NCBI GenBank assembly: GCA_963575745.1
Contig: CAUYUJ010017982.1
Span: 105,001 to 132,812, forward strand
From: Prorocentrum cordatum
Lineage: Eukaryota; Sar; Dinophyceae; Prorocentrales; Prorocentraceae
DNA length: 27,812 nucleotides
Direction: 5' to 3'
Positions 17,761 through 27,812 of the stretch are shown one piece after another (position 1 is the stretch's first letter; each line of letters opens with the position of its first letter). Below the pieces are notes generated by a model that was not told the origin of the DNA, searched no databases, and was given only the letters and a program-made list of their open reading frames with translations. Made by a program: the position numbers and the translations under genes.

Positions 17761-17915
17761 TCCCTCCTGCTCCTCCCTCTTTCCTCCCTCCTCCCTCTTC
17801 TCCTCCTCCTCCCCCCTCCTTATCCTCCATCCTCGTCTCTCCCTCCCTCCCTCCCCCCCCCGCTCCCTCCCTCCCTCCTCCTCCTCATCCTCCTGCTCCT
17901 CCTCCTCGTCGTCCT
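17756..17915. repeat. Polypyrimidine tract
   Basis: Nearly pure C/T on the plus strand (CTCCCTCC and TCCTCC units) for about 160 bp. Such mirror-like tracts can form triplex DNA (inference). No gene. Confidence 0.8.
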
Positions 17916-18640
17916 TTTTGCGTACCCAGACGTGGAGCACAAGCTTGTCGCGTTCTGGTGATACAAACTCTGTCTAAAACGACTTGGCGAAGTGGTGCAG
18001 CAGAATTGCCTGGCGGGCGCTGCGGAAAAGGAGGGTTGAACAGTTGATGGCGAGCCGTACCACAACGAGTAGGCGCCCGTTGGGTGGAAGAACGCGGTGA
18101 GCATGTGTACCTCAGTGGTAACCCCCACCACTGAATAAACCAACCCCCGCTTCCCTTCGCTTTTATACTTTCAGACTTGCCGCGGCTGCAAGACAGGGTG
18201 CAGCAGAACGGGCTGCCAGCATGAAGGTGCGCCAAAGTACATGTGAAGCAAGGACAGCGTGCATAATGGGTGTTGGGGCTTGCGCAGGCTACGATGGCTG
18301 GCCCAAGTGGTGTAATCGTAATCCTCCTCCCCCCCACACCTCTTACCTCCATCGGCAATCCCGAATGCCGCCGCGCGCGCTCCTCGGCGAACGGCAAAAA
18401 GGATCGAGGGCGCGAAGGAACGCATGCGCGAGCACGGCAGGCAGGAGGTGCAGGGGCCGGCACAGGCGCCTGGCCAGCTCAACTGGAAAGCAATGCTCGG
18501 GTTCCTACCCGCGTTCTTGTCGGTTCCTCGGAGGGGGGGGCCTTTCACCGCTTCACTTCCTTGGGGGGGGGTCCCCCGTTACTGTGGCCACCATCGTGGC
18601 TTTTGTGCCCCCCCAAGGTAGGCCTGCTGGAGTGAATATT
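17916..18640. other. Unassigned mixed-composition DNA
   Basis: I see no supportable gene. Minus-strand ORFs of 100-190 codons are open but Arg/Pro/Ser-rich with no recognisable motif. The stretch includes C and G runs around 18325 and 18530-18570 and ends in a TCC microsatellite. Confidence 0.5.
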
Positions 18641-18767
18641 CCTCCTCGTCCTCCTTGTCCTCCTCCTCCTCCTCCTCCTCCTCCTCCTCCCTCCCTCCCT
18701 CCCTCCCGCCTCTCCCTCTCCCTCTCCTCCTCCTCCTCCTCCTCCTCCTCCTCCTCCTCCTCCTCCC
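18641..18767. repeat. (TCC)n / (CTCC)n microsatellite
   Basis: Two TCC runs (about 18655-18690 and 18725-18765) separated by CTCCCTCC and CTCTCC units. It is a LINE-type target sequence without any LINE terminus or spliced leader next to it. Confidence 0.9.
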
Positions 18768-19216
18768 CCGACTGGAAACTCTATAGAGGCCTGGGCGGAA
18801 TCAACTTTTTTTTCGATATCCACTGTTTGAGTTTTCACACTGGTTTTTGAAGATTGCACAAAGAATACCGAGATGATGAGTAGAACTAATCAGAGAGAGT
18901 TCACCAAATAAGAACTCTGATAATACTGCCTTAACGGATGATGAAACGTTTAAGCTGTTACACGTGTATTGAAATCGTCGTGTAAACGATGTATTGAATT
19001 TCTGGTGTGGGGAATCCACTGGTTGAATCAGCATTGGAAGACTTATTACTTACATCTTGTCCTAAAGGGATTTATTGTGTGAGTCCCGATGCGGGGGATT
19101 TGCTGATTCATTCCTCTTGTAGGGGCTCTTTACTTCATTTCCCCTTGTGAACTGGGGATCCGCGGGTACGGAGAAAGTCTGGACCCCCCAAAAAACAATC
19201 CAGAGGATTTTCTAAA
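18768..19216. other. AT-richer single-copy-looking DNA
   Basis: No ORF of note and no repeat until 19150. From about 19150 to 19216 the sequence (GGAGAAAGTCTGGACCCCCC then AGAGGATTTTCT) is an inverted relative of segments at 20216-20260 and 20587-20640, so the satellite region starts here. Confidence 0.5.
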
Positions 19217-19325
19217 AATCAAGGTTTCGCCTGGGACATCATTTGAATGTTGCCCAATCAGAGCTTGCCTCTGTAGGGGTCCTAGCGGATTCATATGGTG
19301 AGATGAGGTGGGGCGCCGATTTCGG

Positions 19326-19400
19326 CGGCGCGCCCGGGTGCCCGGGTGCTCGAGTGCCCGGGTGCCCGGGTGCCCGGGTCCGGTGCCCAGGTGTCTGGGG
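19326..19400. repeat. Octamer tandem repeat (GTGCCCGG)n
   Basis: Six to eight units of GTGCCCGG with GTGCTCGA and GTGCCCAG variants. It directly abuts a second array of the same period. Confidence 0.8.
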
Positions 19401-19403
19401 GCC

Positions 19404-19682
19404 CGGTGGCCCTATAGCCCTATAGCCCTATAGCCTTACAGCCTTATAGCCCTATAGCCTTATATCCCTATAACCCTATAGACCTGTAGCCCTATAGCCC
19501 TATAGCCCTAATAACCCTATAACCCTACAGCCCTATGGCCCTATGGCCCTATAGCCCTATAGCCTTACAGCCTTACAGCCTTACAGCCCTTTAGGCTTGC
19601 AGCCTTATAGCCCTATAACCCTATAGCCCCACAGACTTATAGCCCTATAGCCCTACGGCCCCATAGCCCTATAGCCCTTACA
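19404..19682. repeat. Octamer tandem repeat (CCCTATAG)n
   Basis: About 280 bp of CCCTATAG with variants CCTTATAG, CCTTACAG, CCCTACGG and CCCTATAA, roughly 33 units. It differs from the plant-type telomere unit (CCCTAAA), so it is treated as a local satellite. Confidence 0.85.
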
Positions 19683-20589
19683 AGACTCTGATTTGGGTTT
19701 TTCTCCGGTATCAGCTGCTTTTACCCTATTGTTTCTTGCCTGATGTTCCAGGCGAAACCTTGATGTTTATACACATTGCTTCAAAAATCAAGGCTTCGCC
19801 AGAGACATCGGGCAGAAAGTGATGATGGAAGGCTGGTTGTTTGAGCATGTCTCGAGCCAAACCGATATTTGCTTGATTCTTTATGTTTTAAAGTATCAGA
19901 GAACCCCAAGCCCGGATCAAGTCCGGCCAACAAACAAATCATAAGAAATTCACTCTTTTTTTTTCTTGGCCAGATTTTTCCTGGGCCTGAGATTTTCAAA
20001 TCATTGGAAACATTCGGGATTAAATAAATCAAGGTTTCGCTTGAGGCATCCTCCATAAAGCAGCCTTCCATCATCGCTTTCTGCCCGATGTCTCAGGCGA
20101 AACCTTGATTTGTGAACCAATCTTTATAAAGAGCAAGGTTTCGCCTGGTACACCGGGCAAAAAGCAACAGGGTAAAAGCAACAGTTTGGAGGATGTCCGA
20201 AGCGAAACCTTGATTTTTAGAAGATCCCCCAATTTTTGTTGGGGGGGCTGACTTTCTCCGAGCCTGGGATTCCAGAAAACCCCGAATCAAAGGAATGTGT
20301 AAAACCAAGGTTTCGCTTGACACATCGTTAAAACAGTAACCTTCCATCTCCAATTGTGGCCAGATAGACCTTATGGTCATACACCATATTCTCCATCATA
20401 GCATTTTCGCTTGGGATATAATCAAACAGTCAACCTCCCATTATTCCTTCTTGCTCGATGTCTCCAGCGAAACCTTGATTTTCGAAGTAATATTGATACC
20501 AATCACGTTCTCGCATGAGACGCTGGGCAAAAATAATGGAGGAAAGGCAAGATGTTGGAGGATGTCCCAAGCGAAACCCTGATGCTTAG

Positions 20590-21393
<804 letters not shown>

Positions 21394-21429
21394 TGCACAC
21401 ACACACACACGTGCCATCCGAATCATGAC

Positions 21430-22340
21430 AAACAATCATCATCATTATCATGTAACTCTAACCCAAACATCCCACCCCTAACATCGTGACCCTAGCACCC
21501 CAATCCACGCAATGAGGACCAATCCAAACCCTGACATCCCAAGCGCCTCACCAAAACACTAAGAATACAAGCCTGATCGAAGCAGCGCTAACACTAAAAC
21601 TATAACCAGAACACCCTATCCCTGGCCCCCACAATCCTGGCACCAGAACCCTCAGACCCGAACTGGCCCTTCTATCTCCAACCAATACCGCAACATCTTG
21701 ACCTTGACACCTTGACCCAAGCCGTATCGCGCCAATCCCAACTTCATTATTTTACACCCTGAACCGAACGCCCTGACTTAAACGCTGCCACCCGAGCTGT
21801 AGCTTCGAACCCCTACCAACACTTCCCGAGCGTGCTACTCTAAATCGTCAGTGTGGGCCCCTTCCTTCAAACCATTCAGAATTGTTACCGAACATTCGAA
21901 CAGTAACTCTACAGCTCCCAACTTACCACCATGAACCTGCATCTGGCACGCGATCCCCGCCATCCCAAGGCAAAACATCAACTTGGCCCCTACAGCATGT
22001 TAACGTCCTACTGGGACCCGAACCTCACCGTCCGAACCTCCGCGCCCTACCCCAAATCCTAACGCGCTGAGCCTAGCCGCCGAAACCTACCCTTACATCC
22101 CTATCCCTGAGCAGTCATCCAAACTCTAACACCCAGACCGCAATCCTAACTCTATCGCCGCGATCTCAACATGCCACCTCTGGCGCTCCCGCCTTCACTC
22201 TGGGATCCTGGGCCTCAAATTCTTTCCCTGACAGCGCAGCCCTACTTGTATAATCCCGCTCTCCCAACCCTACCACCCTTATCAGCATCGTAAATCTAAC
22301 ATCCCTAACTGTCGGGTTTAAGGTGTCAATGCCATGACTC
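21430..22340. repeat. G-poor, C/A-rich degenerate repeat tract
   Basis: For about 900 bp the plus strand is rich in C and A and poor in G, with recurring words such as CCCTAAC, CCCTGACA, AACCCT and CCAATCC at irregular spacing. It resembles a heavily mutated CCCTAA-type repeat. I see no gene; the short ORFs inside are chance. Confidence 0.5.
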
Positions 22341-22429
22341 ACCCGCAGAAGTGTTAAAGACCCCCTGCTGGCCAAAGGACGACGCTTCCTTCGCCGGAAG
22401 CGTTATTTCCGCGCCGGGGCGATGATGCG

Positions 22430-23140
22430 GCCCTCGCCTTTGCGCCGCGCGCATTCGTTTTGAAAAACTTGCAAGAGTTTCGCGGGTTGAAAACGGTTTC
22501 TGGCTCTCGCCTCAGCGCCGCGCGCATTCGTTTTGAAAGCGCTGCAAGAGCTTCGCGGATGGAGGTCGGTTCGTTTTCAAATTGTGGTTCTCGCCTCAGC
22601 GCCGCGCGCATTCGTTCCAAATATTTGCACAACTTTCACGGGTGCAAAGCGTCTCCTTTACAATGCGCGGTTCTCTCCTCAGCGCCGCGCGCGCTCGTTT
22701 TGAAAACGTTGCATGAGTTCCGCGGATCGAGGGGACCCGTTCTCAAAATGTTGTTCCCCCCTAAGCGCCGCGCATATTTGTTCCGAAAATTTGCAAGAGC
22801 TTCACGAGTAGAGAGCGGCTCGTCGTCAAAATGTGGCTCTCGCTTTAGCGCTGGACGCATTCGCGTTGAAAAAGTTGCAAGAGCTTCACGGGTGGAGGGC
22901 GTCTCGTTTTCGAAATGTGGTTCTCGCAGCAGCGCCGGGCGCATTCGCTCCGAAGACTTGCAAAAGCTTCGCGGATGGAGGGCTGGTACTTTTCAGAATG
23001 TGGCTCTTGCCCGAGCGACGCGCGCGCTCGCATTGAACGCGTCGCAAGAGCTCCGCGGAAGTGTGCAGGAACTCCACGGATGGAGGGCGGTTCGTTTTCG
23101 AAATGTGGCTCTCGCCTCAGCGCCGCGCGCTTTCTTTTCA
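22430..23140 (+). repeat. ~84-bp satellite (CAGCGCCGCGCGCATTCG unit)
   Basis: CAGCGCCGCGCGCATTCG or a variant starts near 22442, 22512, 22599, 22680, 22765, 22849, 22932, 23015 and 23119, mostly 81-87 bp apart. Each unit continues GTTTTGAAAA, GCAAGAGCTTCGCGGATGGA and TTCAAAATGTGGCTCTCGCC. Since 84 is divisible by 3, one frame (22460-23197) stays open for 245 codons with a 28-residue repeat (ASRMEGGSFSKC-like). That is expected from the period, and I do not call a gene. Confidence 0.85.
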
Positions 23141-23204
23141 ATTAGCCTGGCGAAGGACCCGACCATCTGCAGCCGTGAATGCCGCAGTTGTGCATAGAAT
23201 CTTC

Positions 23205-23272
23205 GCCCGCGCTCCCCATGGGGCCACGAACCGTGCGAGGGGCGCGCCGAGATGCGTGGCGGGGTGCACCGC
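23205..23272 (+). repeat. Solo unit of the ~100-bp satellite
   Basis: CTCCCCATGGGGCCACGAAC followed by CGTGCGAGGGGCGCGCCGAG matches the unit of the array at 24630-25855. It lies just after the last 84-bp unit, separated by ~60 bp, and about 1.4 kb before the main array. Confidence 0.7.
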
Positions 23273-23782
23273 GCGAACGCAGACGATCGGTCTGAGTGCG
23301 AGAGACTGAGAACGGGCGAGCCCGAGCGCGAGCGCGTCTGATTGTGTACGAGTATCAGTCCACGTGCATGAATGTCGACGACCATGTCGGTGCGCTCCGC
23401 ACGAGGTTCGCGCCCGCTTCCTTCCCGTTATGTTTTCTCTCTTTGCCCGTGCACGCCGATGTCCACGGCTGCTGGGGCGCGGCGCCGCACGGAGACCCCG
23501 CGACGCACGCCGGTCGCCTCGAAAAGGCCTCGGCGACGCGCGCGGGCCGCACGCTCCGCGGAGCGGAGAGAGCGAGCAGACTAGCTGATTTCGAGCAAGG
23601 CTGCGGCCGCCGGGCAGAGCGACGACGGGGGCGCGCGAGCCTCTGGGCAGAGCGCAGCGCGAAATTTCCGCGACGCGCGCCGGTCGCCCCCAGAGGGCCC
23701 CAGCGACGCGCACGGGTCGCCCGCGGCGCGAGGCCGAACAGTCAGACCGTCGAGAGAAGGCGGGGCTCGGACGGGCCGCTCC
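23273..23782. other. GC-rich DNA with a 170-bp-offset direct repeat
   Basis: A ~52-bp block at 23498-23552 (CGACGCACGCCGGTCGCC, then CGACGCGCGCGGG) recurs at 23668-23725 with substitutions. Open frames exist on both strands but show no recognisable protein. Confidence 0.5.
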
Positions 23783-24451
23783 TCAGGTCAAGCCTCGCGG
23801 ATAAACGCGGTGTCCCAGCTCCCTGGCGAGGGCCGTCGCCTCCCTTCTGCGCCGCTTTGTGCGCGCAGCAGACTGCTCCAGCTGCTTCCGCAAGCCCTCC
23901 GGCGGCCCTGCCGGGAAGAACTCGACGCGCGGCGCCCGCGTGAGCAGGAGGTCCTCGCGGCGCGTGGCGCGCGGGAGCAACGCGTGGAGCTCCAGCCGCC
24001 AGTCGTCGTCCTCCTTCTTGCCGTTCCCCACCTCGTGGCGGCCGCAGTCCAGGACCACGCCTGGGCGACGTCGGCCGAGGGGGCAGCGCGCCGGACAGCC
24101 GACGAACCAGGGCGAGAGGCCACGGGACCGAGAGAAGGTCGGGCCGCGGACTGCCCCCGCCCAGCAGGTCTGGCCGTAAACTGCCCCAGAGCGCTGTTCC
24201 CCCGCCCCGTCGCCTTCCCGCATGGTGCGCTCCCGGCACGCCACCGCGGCGATGACCCTGCCGCGCGAAAACGGGAAGCCCGTCCGGGTGACCTCGGAGG
24301 TGCGGAAGGTGAACGGCTCCGACGTACGGGGCTCGATAAACACCAGCGGGTCCGCGAGGTCTCCCGCGAGGTTGTCGTCGTGGCGCTTCAGGTCGCCCAC
24401 GAAGGGCGCGCTCGCGCACTTCTCCGTGCGCGCCCAGAATCCCCGCAGCAA
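23783..24451 (-). CDS. Hypothetical protein, possible host gene fragment
   Basis: 222 codons on the minus strand from ATG 24451. I do not recognise a family. The first ~95 residues look like a folded protein (SAPFVGDLKRHDDNLAGDLA, PFTFRTSEVTRTGFPFSRGR), and so does VVLDCGRHEVGNGKKEDDDW, followed by an Arg/Lys/Glu-rich C-terminus. The middle (about 24060-24215 in genome terms) reads as Arg/Gly/Pro filler. It could be an in-frame GC-AG intron, a donor type dinoflagellates tolerate (inference). Upstream the frame stays open through a (GA)n run to GQIAHIVVDPRERG near 24560, so the true start may lie further 5'. No spliced leader is adjacent. The competing frame 24545-23742 is judged a shadow. Confidence 0.4.
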   Translation of the reverse strand: MLRGFWARTEKCASAPFVGDLKRHDDNLAGDLADPLVFIEPRTSEPFTFRTSEVTRTGFPFSRGRVIAAVACRERTMREGDGAGEQRSGAVYGQTCWAGAVRGPTFSRSRGLSPWFVGCPARCPLGRRRPGVVLDCGRHEVGNGKKEDDDWRLELHALLPRATRREDLLLTRAPRVEFFPAGPPEGLRKQLEQSAARTKRRRREATALARELGHRVYPRGLT

Positions 24452-24478
24452 GTGCTTCAGATAGATCCTCTTCTCCCC

Positions 24479-24480
<2 letters not shown>

Positions 24481-24508
<28 letters not shown>
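24481..24508. repeat. (CT)n microsatellite
   Basis: About 13 CT units just upstream of, and possibly inside, the hypothetical minus-strand gene, where they would encode alternating Arg and Glu. Confidence 0.9.
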
Positions 24509-24509
<1 letters not shown>

Positions 24510-24629
24510 CCTTGTCGACGTCACCCCCCTCTCCCGCGGGTCCACGACGATGTGCGCGATCTGCCCCTCTGCAGCTCCGTTGAAAAAAACATTAGAGCAC
24601 GTGATATTGCGTGAATTACATTACAGAGG

Positions 24630-25855
24630 GCCTCTGGCGGGTCTCTCGCACCGGCATAACGTTCGCAGACTGTTTCAAGAGGCCCACGGGGGGCGAAAGT
24701 TTCCGCTGGGGCCTTCGGTGGAGCTCGACGCGGGGCCATGGGCCACGGAACGCGTGAGGAATTAAGGATGCGCCGAAATTCATGGTGGGAAGGCGCGCGG
24801 ACGCAGCCACAGGCGCCTTCGGCGGTGCTCCCTATAGGGCAAAGAAACGTGCGAAGGGTGTGCCGAAATGGATGCGGGGGCGGCATGCGGGCCCTGCCAC
24901 TGGGGCCTTCGGTGGAGCCCCCTCATGGGGCCGCGAAGCGTGTGGGGGGTGTGCCGAAACAAATGCGGGGGCGGCATGCGAACTGCGCCACTGGGGCCTT
25001 CGGTGGAGCTCCCTATGGGGCCACGAAACGTGGGACGGGGGTCCCTTAAATGCGCGTGCGGTGGGCGGGGTGGGCGCGTGCGAACTGTGCCACCGGGGCC
25101 ATCGGTGGCGCTCCCTATGCGGCCACGAACCGTGTGAGGGGTGCGCCGAAAAGGGCGCGCGGTGGGCGGGCAAGACGCATGCGAACTGTGCCACTGGGGC
25201 CTTCGGTTGAGCTCCCTATGGGGCCACGAACCGCGTGAAGGGCGCGCCGAAATGGGCGCGCGGTAGGCGGGGGGGGGCGCGTGCGAACTGCGCCACTGGG
25301 GCCTTCGGTGGAGCTCCCTATGGGGCCGCGAACCGTGTGAGGGGTGTGCCGACATGGGCATGCGGTGGGCGGGGAGGACGCATGCGAACTGCTTCGGTGG
25401 CGCTCCGCATGGGGCCACGAGCCGTGTGAGGGGTGCGCCGAAATGGGCCTGCGGTGGGCGGGGGGGATGCATGCGAATTGTGCCACTGGGGCCTTCGGTG
25501 GAGCTCCCTATGGGGCCGCGAACCGCGCGAGGGGCGCGCCGAAATGGGCCTGCAGCGGGCGGGAGAGACGCATGCGGACACTCCCACAGGGGCCTTCGGT
25601 GGAACTCCCTAAGGGGCCACGAACCGCGTGAGTGGTGTGCCAAAATGGGCCTGCGGTGGGCGGGGCCGACGCATGCGAATTGTTCCATTGGGGCCTTCGG
25701 TGGAGCTCCCTATGGTGCCACGAACCGCGCGAGGGGCGCGCCGAAATGGGCCTGCGGTGGGCGGGGGGGACGCATGCGGACACCCCCGCTGGGGCCTTCG
25801 GTGGAGCTCCCTACGTGGCCACGAACCGTGTGAGGGGTGTGACGACATGGGCGGC
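24630..25855 (+). repeat. ~100-bp satellite, about 12 units
   Basis: GGGCCTTCGGTGGAGCTCCC or a variant starts near 24711, 24812, 24903, 25003, 25098, 25197, 25300, 25391, 25489, 25590, 25694 and 25793, 91-104 bp apart. Each unit continues TATGGGGCCACGAACCGTGT, GAGGGGTGCGCCGAAATGGG and GCATGCGAACTGTGCCACTG. Divergence is highest in the first units and lowest at 25300-25800. Long Pro/Arg/His-rich ORFs are repeat translations. The array ends abruptly at a GAT microsatellite. Confidence 0.9.
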
Positions 25856-25981
25856 GGGGGCGATGATGATGACGATGGCGACGAGGAGGATGTGGATGAG
25901 CATGATGCTGCAGATGATGATGCTGATGGGTGATGGTGCTGATGGTGACGATGGCGTGGGGAAGGCGAGGGGGTGATGACA

Positions 25982-26014
<33 letters not shown>

Positions 26015-26035
26015 GTGATGGGAGGGGGGGAGGGG
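25856..26035. repeat. (GAT)n microsatellite and G-rich end
   Basis: GATGAT with GGC, GAG and GCT variants at 25861-25945, perfect GAT at 25976-26015, then GGAGGGGGGG. No gene. Confidence 0.88.
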
Positions 26036-26099
26036 GGGGGAGGTGGGACGCGGGGCACAATCTCTTCAAAACGAAGACCCAACGCCACAGGATGGTTGG

Positions 26100-26305
26100 G
26101 ACAAAGTTGCAGAAGCATCACGGGCGGAAAGCGTGCTCAAAATGTGGCTCTTTCCTCGGCGCCGCGCACGTTCGCTTCGAAAACATTGCGAGAGCTTCGC
26201 GGATTGAGGGCGGCTCGTTTTCTCAATGTGGTTTTCGCGTCAGCGCCGCGCGTTCGTCTTGAACTACTTGCAAGAGTTTCGCTGCTTGAGGGCGGCTCAA
26301 CTAGT
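26100..26305 (+). repeat. Outlying units of the ~84-bp satellite
   Basis: Two to three units with CGGCGCCGCGCACGTTCG (26158) and CAGCGCCGCGCGTTCG (26240), plus GCGAGAGCTTCGCGGATTGA. The family is therefore found on both sides of the 100-bp array. Confidence 0.8.
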
Positions 26306-26410
26306 CTGTTCTACTACTCTACTGCTATCTACTACACTACTACGGTTACTACGATCACTACCATTATTACGACGACTACTACTACTACTACTATTACTAC
26401 TACTACTACG

Positions 26411-26454
<44 letters not shown>

Positions 26455-26459
26455 ACTAA

Positions 26460-26504
<45 letters not shown>

Positions 26505-26505
26505 G

Positions 26506-26537
<32 letters not shown>

Positions 26538-26560
26538 GCACTACTACGACGACTACTACA

Positions 26561-26596
<36 letters not shown>

Positions 26597-26738
26597 CCAC
26601 TCCTACTACTACACTAATAAAAACTCTATTACTACTACTACGGTATCTACTACTAGGGACTTCTACTACTACTTCTACTTACGACTACTCTGTATTGCAA
26701 TTACCTAAACAAGAAAAGAAAAAAAAAAAATAAAAAAA

Positions 26739-26792
<54 letters not shown>

Positions 26793-27032
26793 ACTACTAC
26801 TAACTCGCACACTACTACTACTACTACATCTACTACTACTACTCTGTACTAAAATTGTTTTTAACAATACTACTATAACGACTAATGCCACTACTTACTA
26901 GCTACTAGCTACTACTACTACTGACTCACTACTACGACTGCTACTACGACTCACGACTACGAGCTACGAGCTACTAGCCTAGCGACATACGACTACGATG
27001 ACGACTGCGAACGACGACGACGACGACGACGA

Positions 27033-27068
<36 letters not shown>

Positions 27069-27087
27069 TACTACTACTACTACTACG

Positions 27088-27131
<44 letters not shown>

Positions 27132-27146
27132 GACTACGACTACTAC

Positions 27147-27189
<43 letters not shown>
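26306..27189. repeat. (ACT)n microsatellite with interruptions
   Basis: About 880 bp dominated by CTA/ACT triplets, with ACG triplets at 27005-27070 and several short unique islands. A poly(A) insert lies at 26690-26790. The tract ends exactly at the breakpoint of the duplicated block at 27190. Confidence 0.93.
26690..26790 (+). mobile_element. Short poly(A)-tailed insert in the (ACT)n tract
   Basis: About 25 bp of non-repeat sequence (GTATTGCAATTACCTAAAC) run into AAGAAAAG and then about 70 nt that are nearly all A with two T. ACT triplets lie on both sides. This is how a severely 5'-truncated retroposed RNA would look, but slippage could also make it. Confidence 0.4.
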
Positions 27190-27190
<1 letters not shown>

Positions 27191-27743
27191 AAATCCGATG
27201 GATCTTTTGTTGCTGGCCGGACTTTTTCTGGGCGTGGGATTTCCAAGAAAACCAAGGAATTTGTAACACCAAGGTTTCGCTTGAGACATCGTTGAAACAT
27301 CAACCTTCGACCTTCAATGTTTGCCCGGAGTCTCGAGCGAAACCTTGATTTTGATGCAGAGCTTTTCGAGCATCAGGGCTTCACTTGAGACATCGTTAAA
27401 CATCCATATCCCATTATTTCTTATTGCTCAACGTCTGAAGCGAAACCTTGATTCCTAAAAAATGAAGACATCGGGCAAAAAACAATGGGGGGGAAGGGGG
27501 AAGTTTGGATGATGTCCCAGGCGAAACCTTGACGTTTCCCCTACATGCTTCGTGTAAGTATGGCTTTCTTCCCTGCCGGGCCACCCGCATCTCCCTCCTC
27601 CCCTCCTCCCCTTGTTTCCTCTTCTCTCACCCGCGCGCAACGCGTGAACGGCACGTGCGTGAAACGCGCGTGTACATGCAGCGGCGCGCATGCACGCGCT
27701 CGCACACGCACACAGACACACACACACAAACGCGCGCACACGC

Positions 27744-27812
<69 letters not shown>
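27190..27812 (+). repeat. Copy 2 of the recent duplication (partner 20590-21392)
   Basis: Near-identical to copy 1 up to the window end, including the alternating-motif units and the start of (ACGC)n at about 27746. The left breakpoint lies in the (ACT)n tract, whereas copy 1 continues into the satellite array. The right end is outside the window. Confidence 0.93.

Noticed and set aside
16923-17940. Long ORFs of poly-Met, poly-Asp, poly-Ser and poly-Glu
   Set aside because: They are translations of CAT/GGA microsatellites in different frames; no unique protein sequence remains.
19404-19682. Telomere or interstitial telomeric repeat
   Set aside because: The unit is the octamer CCCTATAG, not the CCCTAAA heptamer expected in dinoflagellates, and it is internally variable.
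24780-25688. 302-codon minus-strand Pro/His/Arg-rich ORF
   Set aside because: It is the ~100-bp satellite read through; overlapping frames on both strands are equally open.

Overview
This window looks like nuclear DNA from a dinoflagellate. The decisive marker is the conserved 22-nt dinoflagellate spliced leader (core GTAGCCATTTTGGCTC), present twice on the minus strand at 8606-8627 and 16960-16981. Long GC-rich stretches, very abundant simple repeats, several satellite families and decayed retroelements fit. I cannot name the species; a GC-rich core dinoflagellate such as Prorocentrum is a guess. No confident single-copy host gene is visible.

Layout. 1-784: frameshifted 3' end of a Ty1/copia pol gene. 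1467-1731: a small foldback (MITE-like) element with ~45-bp terminal inverted repeats and a 9-bp target duplication. 1898-3174: weak coding-like remnants ending in a GGA microsatellite. 3219-8627: LINE A, minus strand, decayed, full length from spliced leader to 3' end. 8654-11997: GC-rich filler, direct-repeat arrays built on GATGTCTCAGGCGAAAC, and degenerate ~12-bp repeats. 12037-16981: LINE B, minus strand, apparently intact, with ORF1 (338 aa) and ORF2 (1235 aa, endonuclease plus reverse transcriptase). 16982-18767: triplet microsatellites and polypyrimidine tracts. 19217-20936: an array in which a ~24-bp motif alternates in orientation, with two octamer tandem arrays inside it. 20590-21392: a segment ending in (ACGC)n that is duplicated almost perfectly at 27190-27812. 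21430-22340: a G-poor tract. 22430-23140: an ~84-bp satellite. 23783-24451 (-): a possible host ORF. 24630-25855: a ~100-bp satellite. 25856-27190: (GAT)n and (ACT)n microsatellites.

How the parts work together. LINE A and LINE B share the same architecture: a 5' end that is exactly the spliced leader, a coiled-coil/RRM-like ORF1, a gap of about 52-57 nt, an APE-endonuclease/RT ORF2 with a C-terminal CCHC motif, almost no 3' UTR, and no poly(A). Both lie in the same orientation inside GGA/TCC microsatellites, which abut both ends of each. The simplest reading (inference) is a LINE lineage that is copied from trans-spliced mRNA and targets (TCC)n microsatellites, using base pairing between the RNA tail and the nicked repeat. 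The 5' nucleotides TCC of the leader also match the target repeat.
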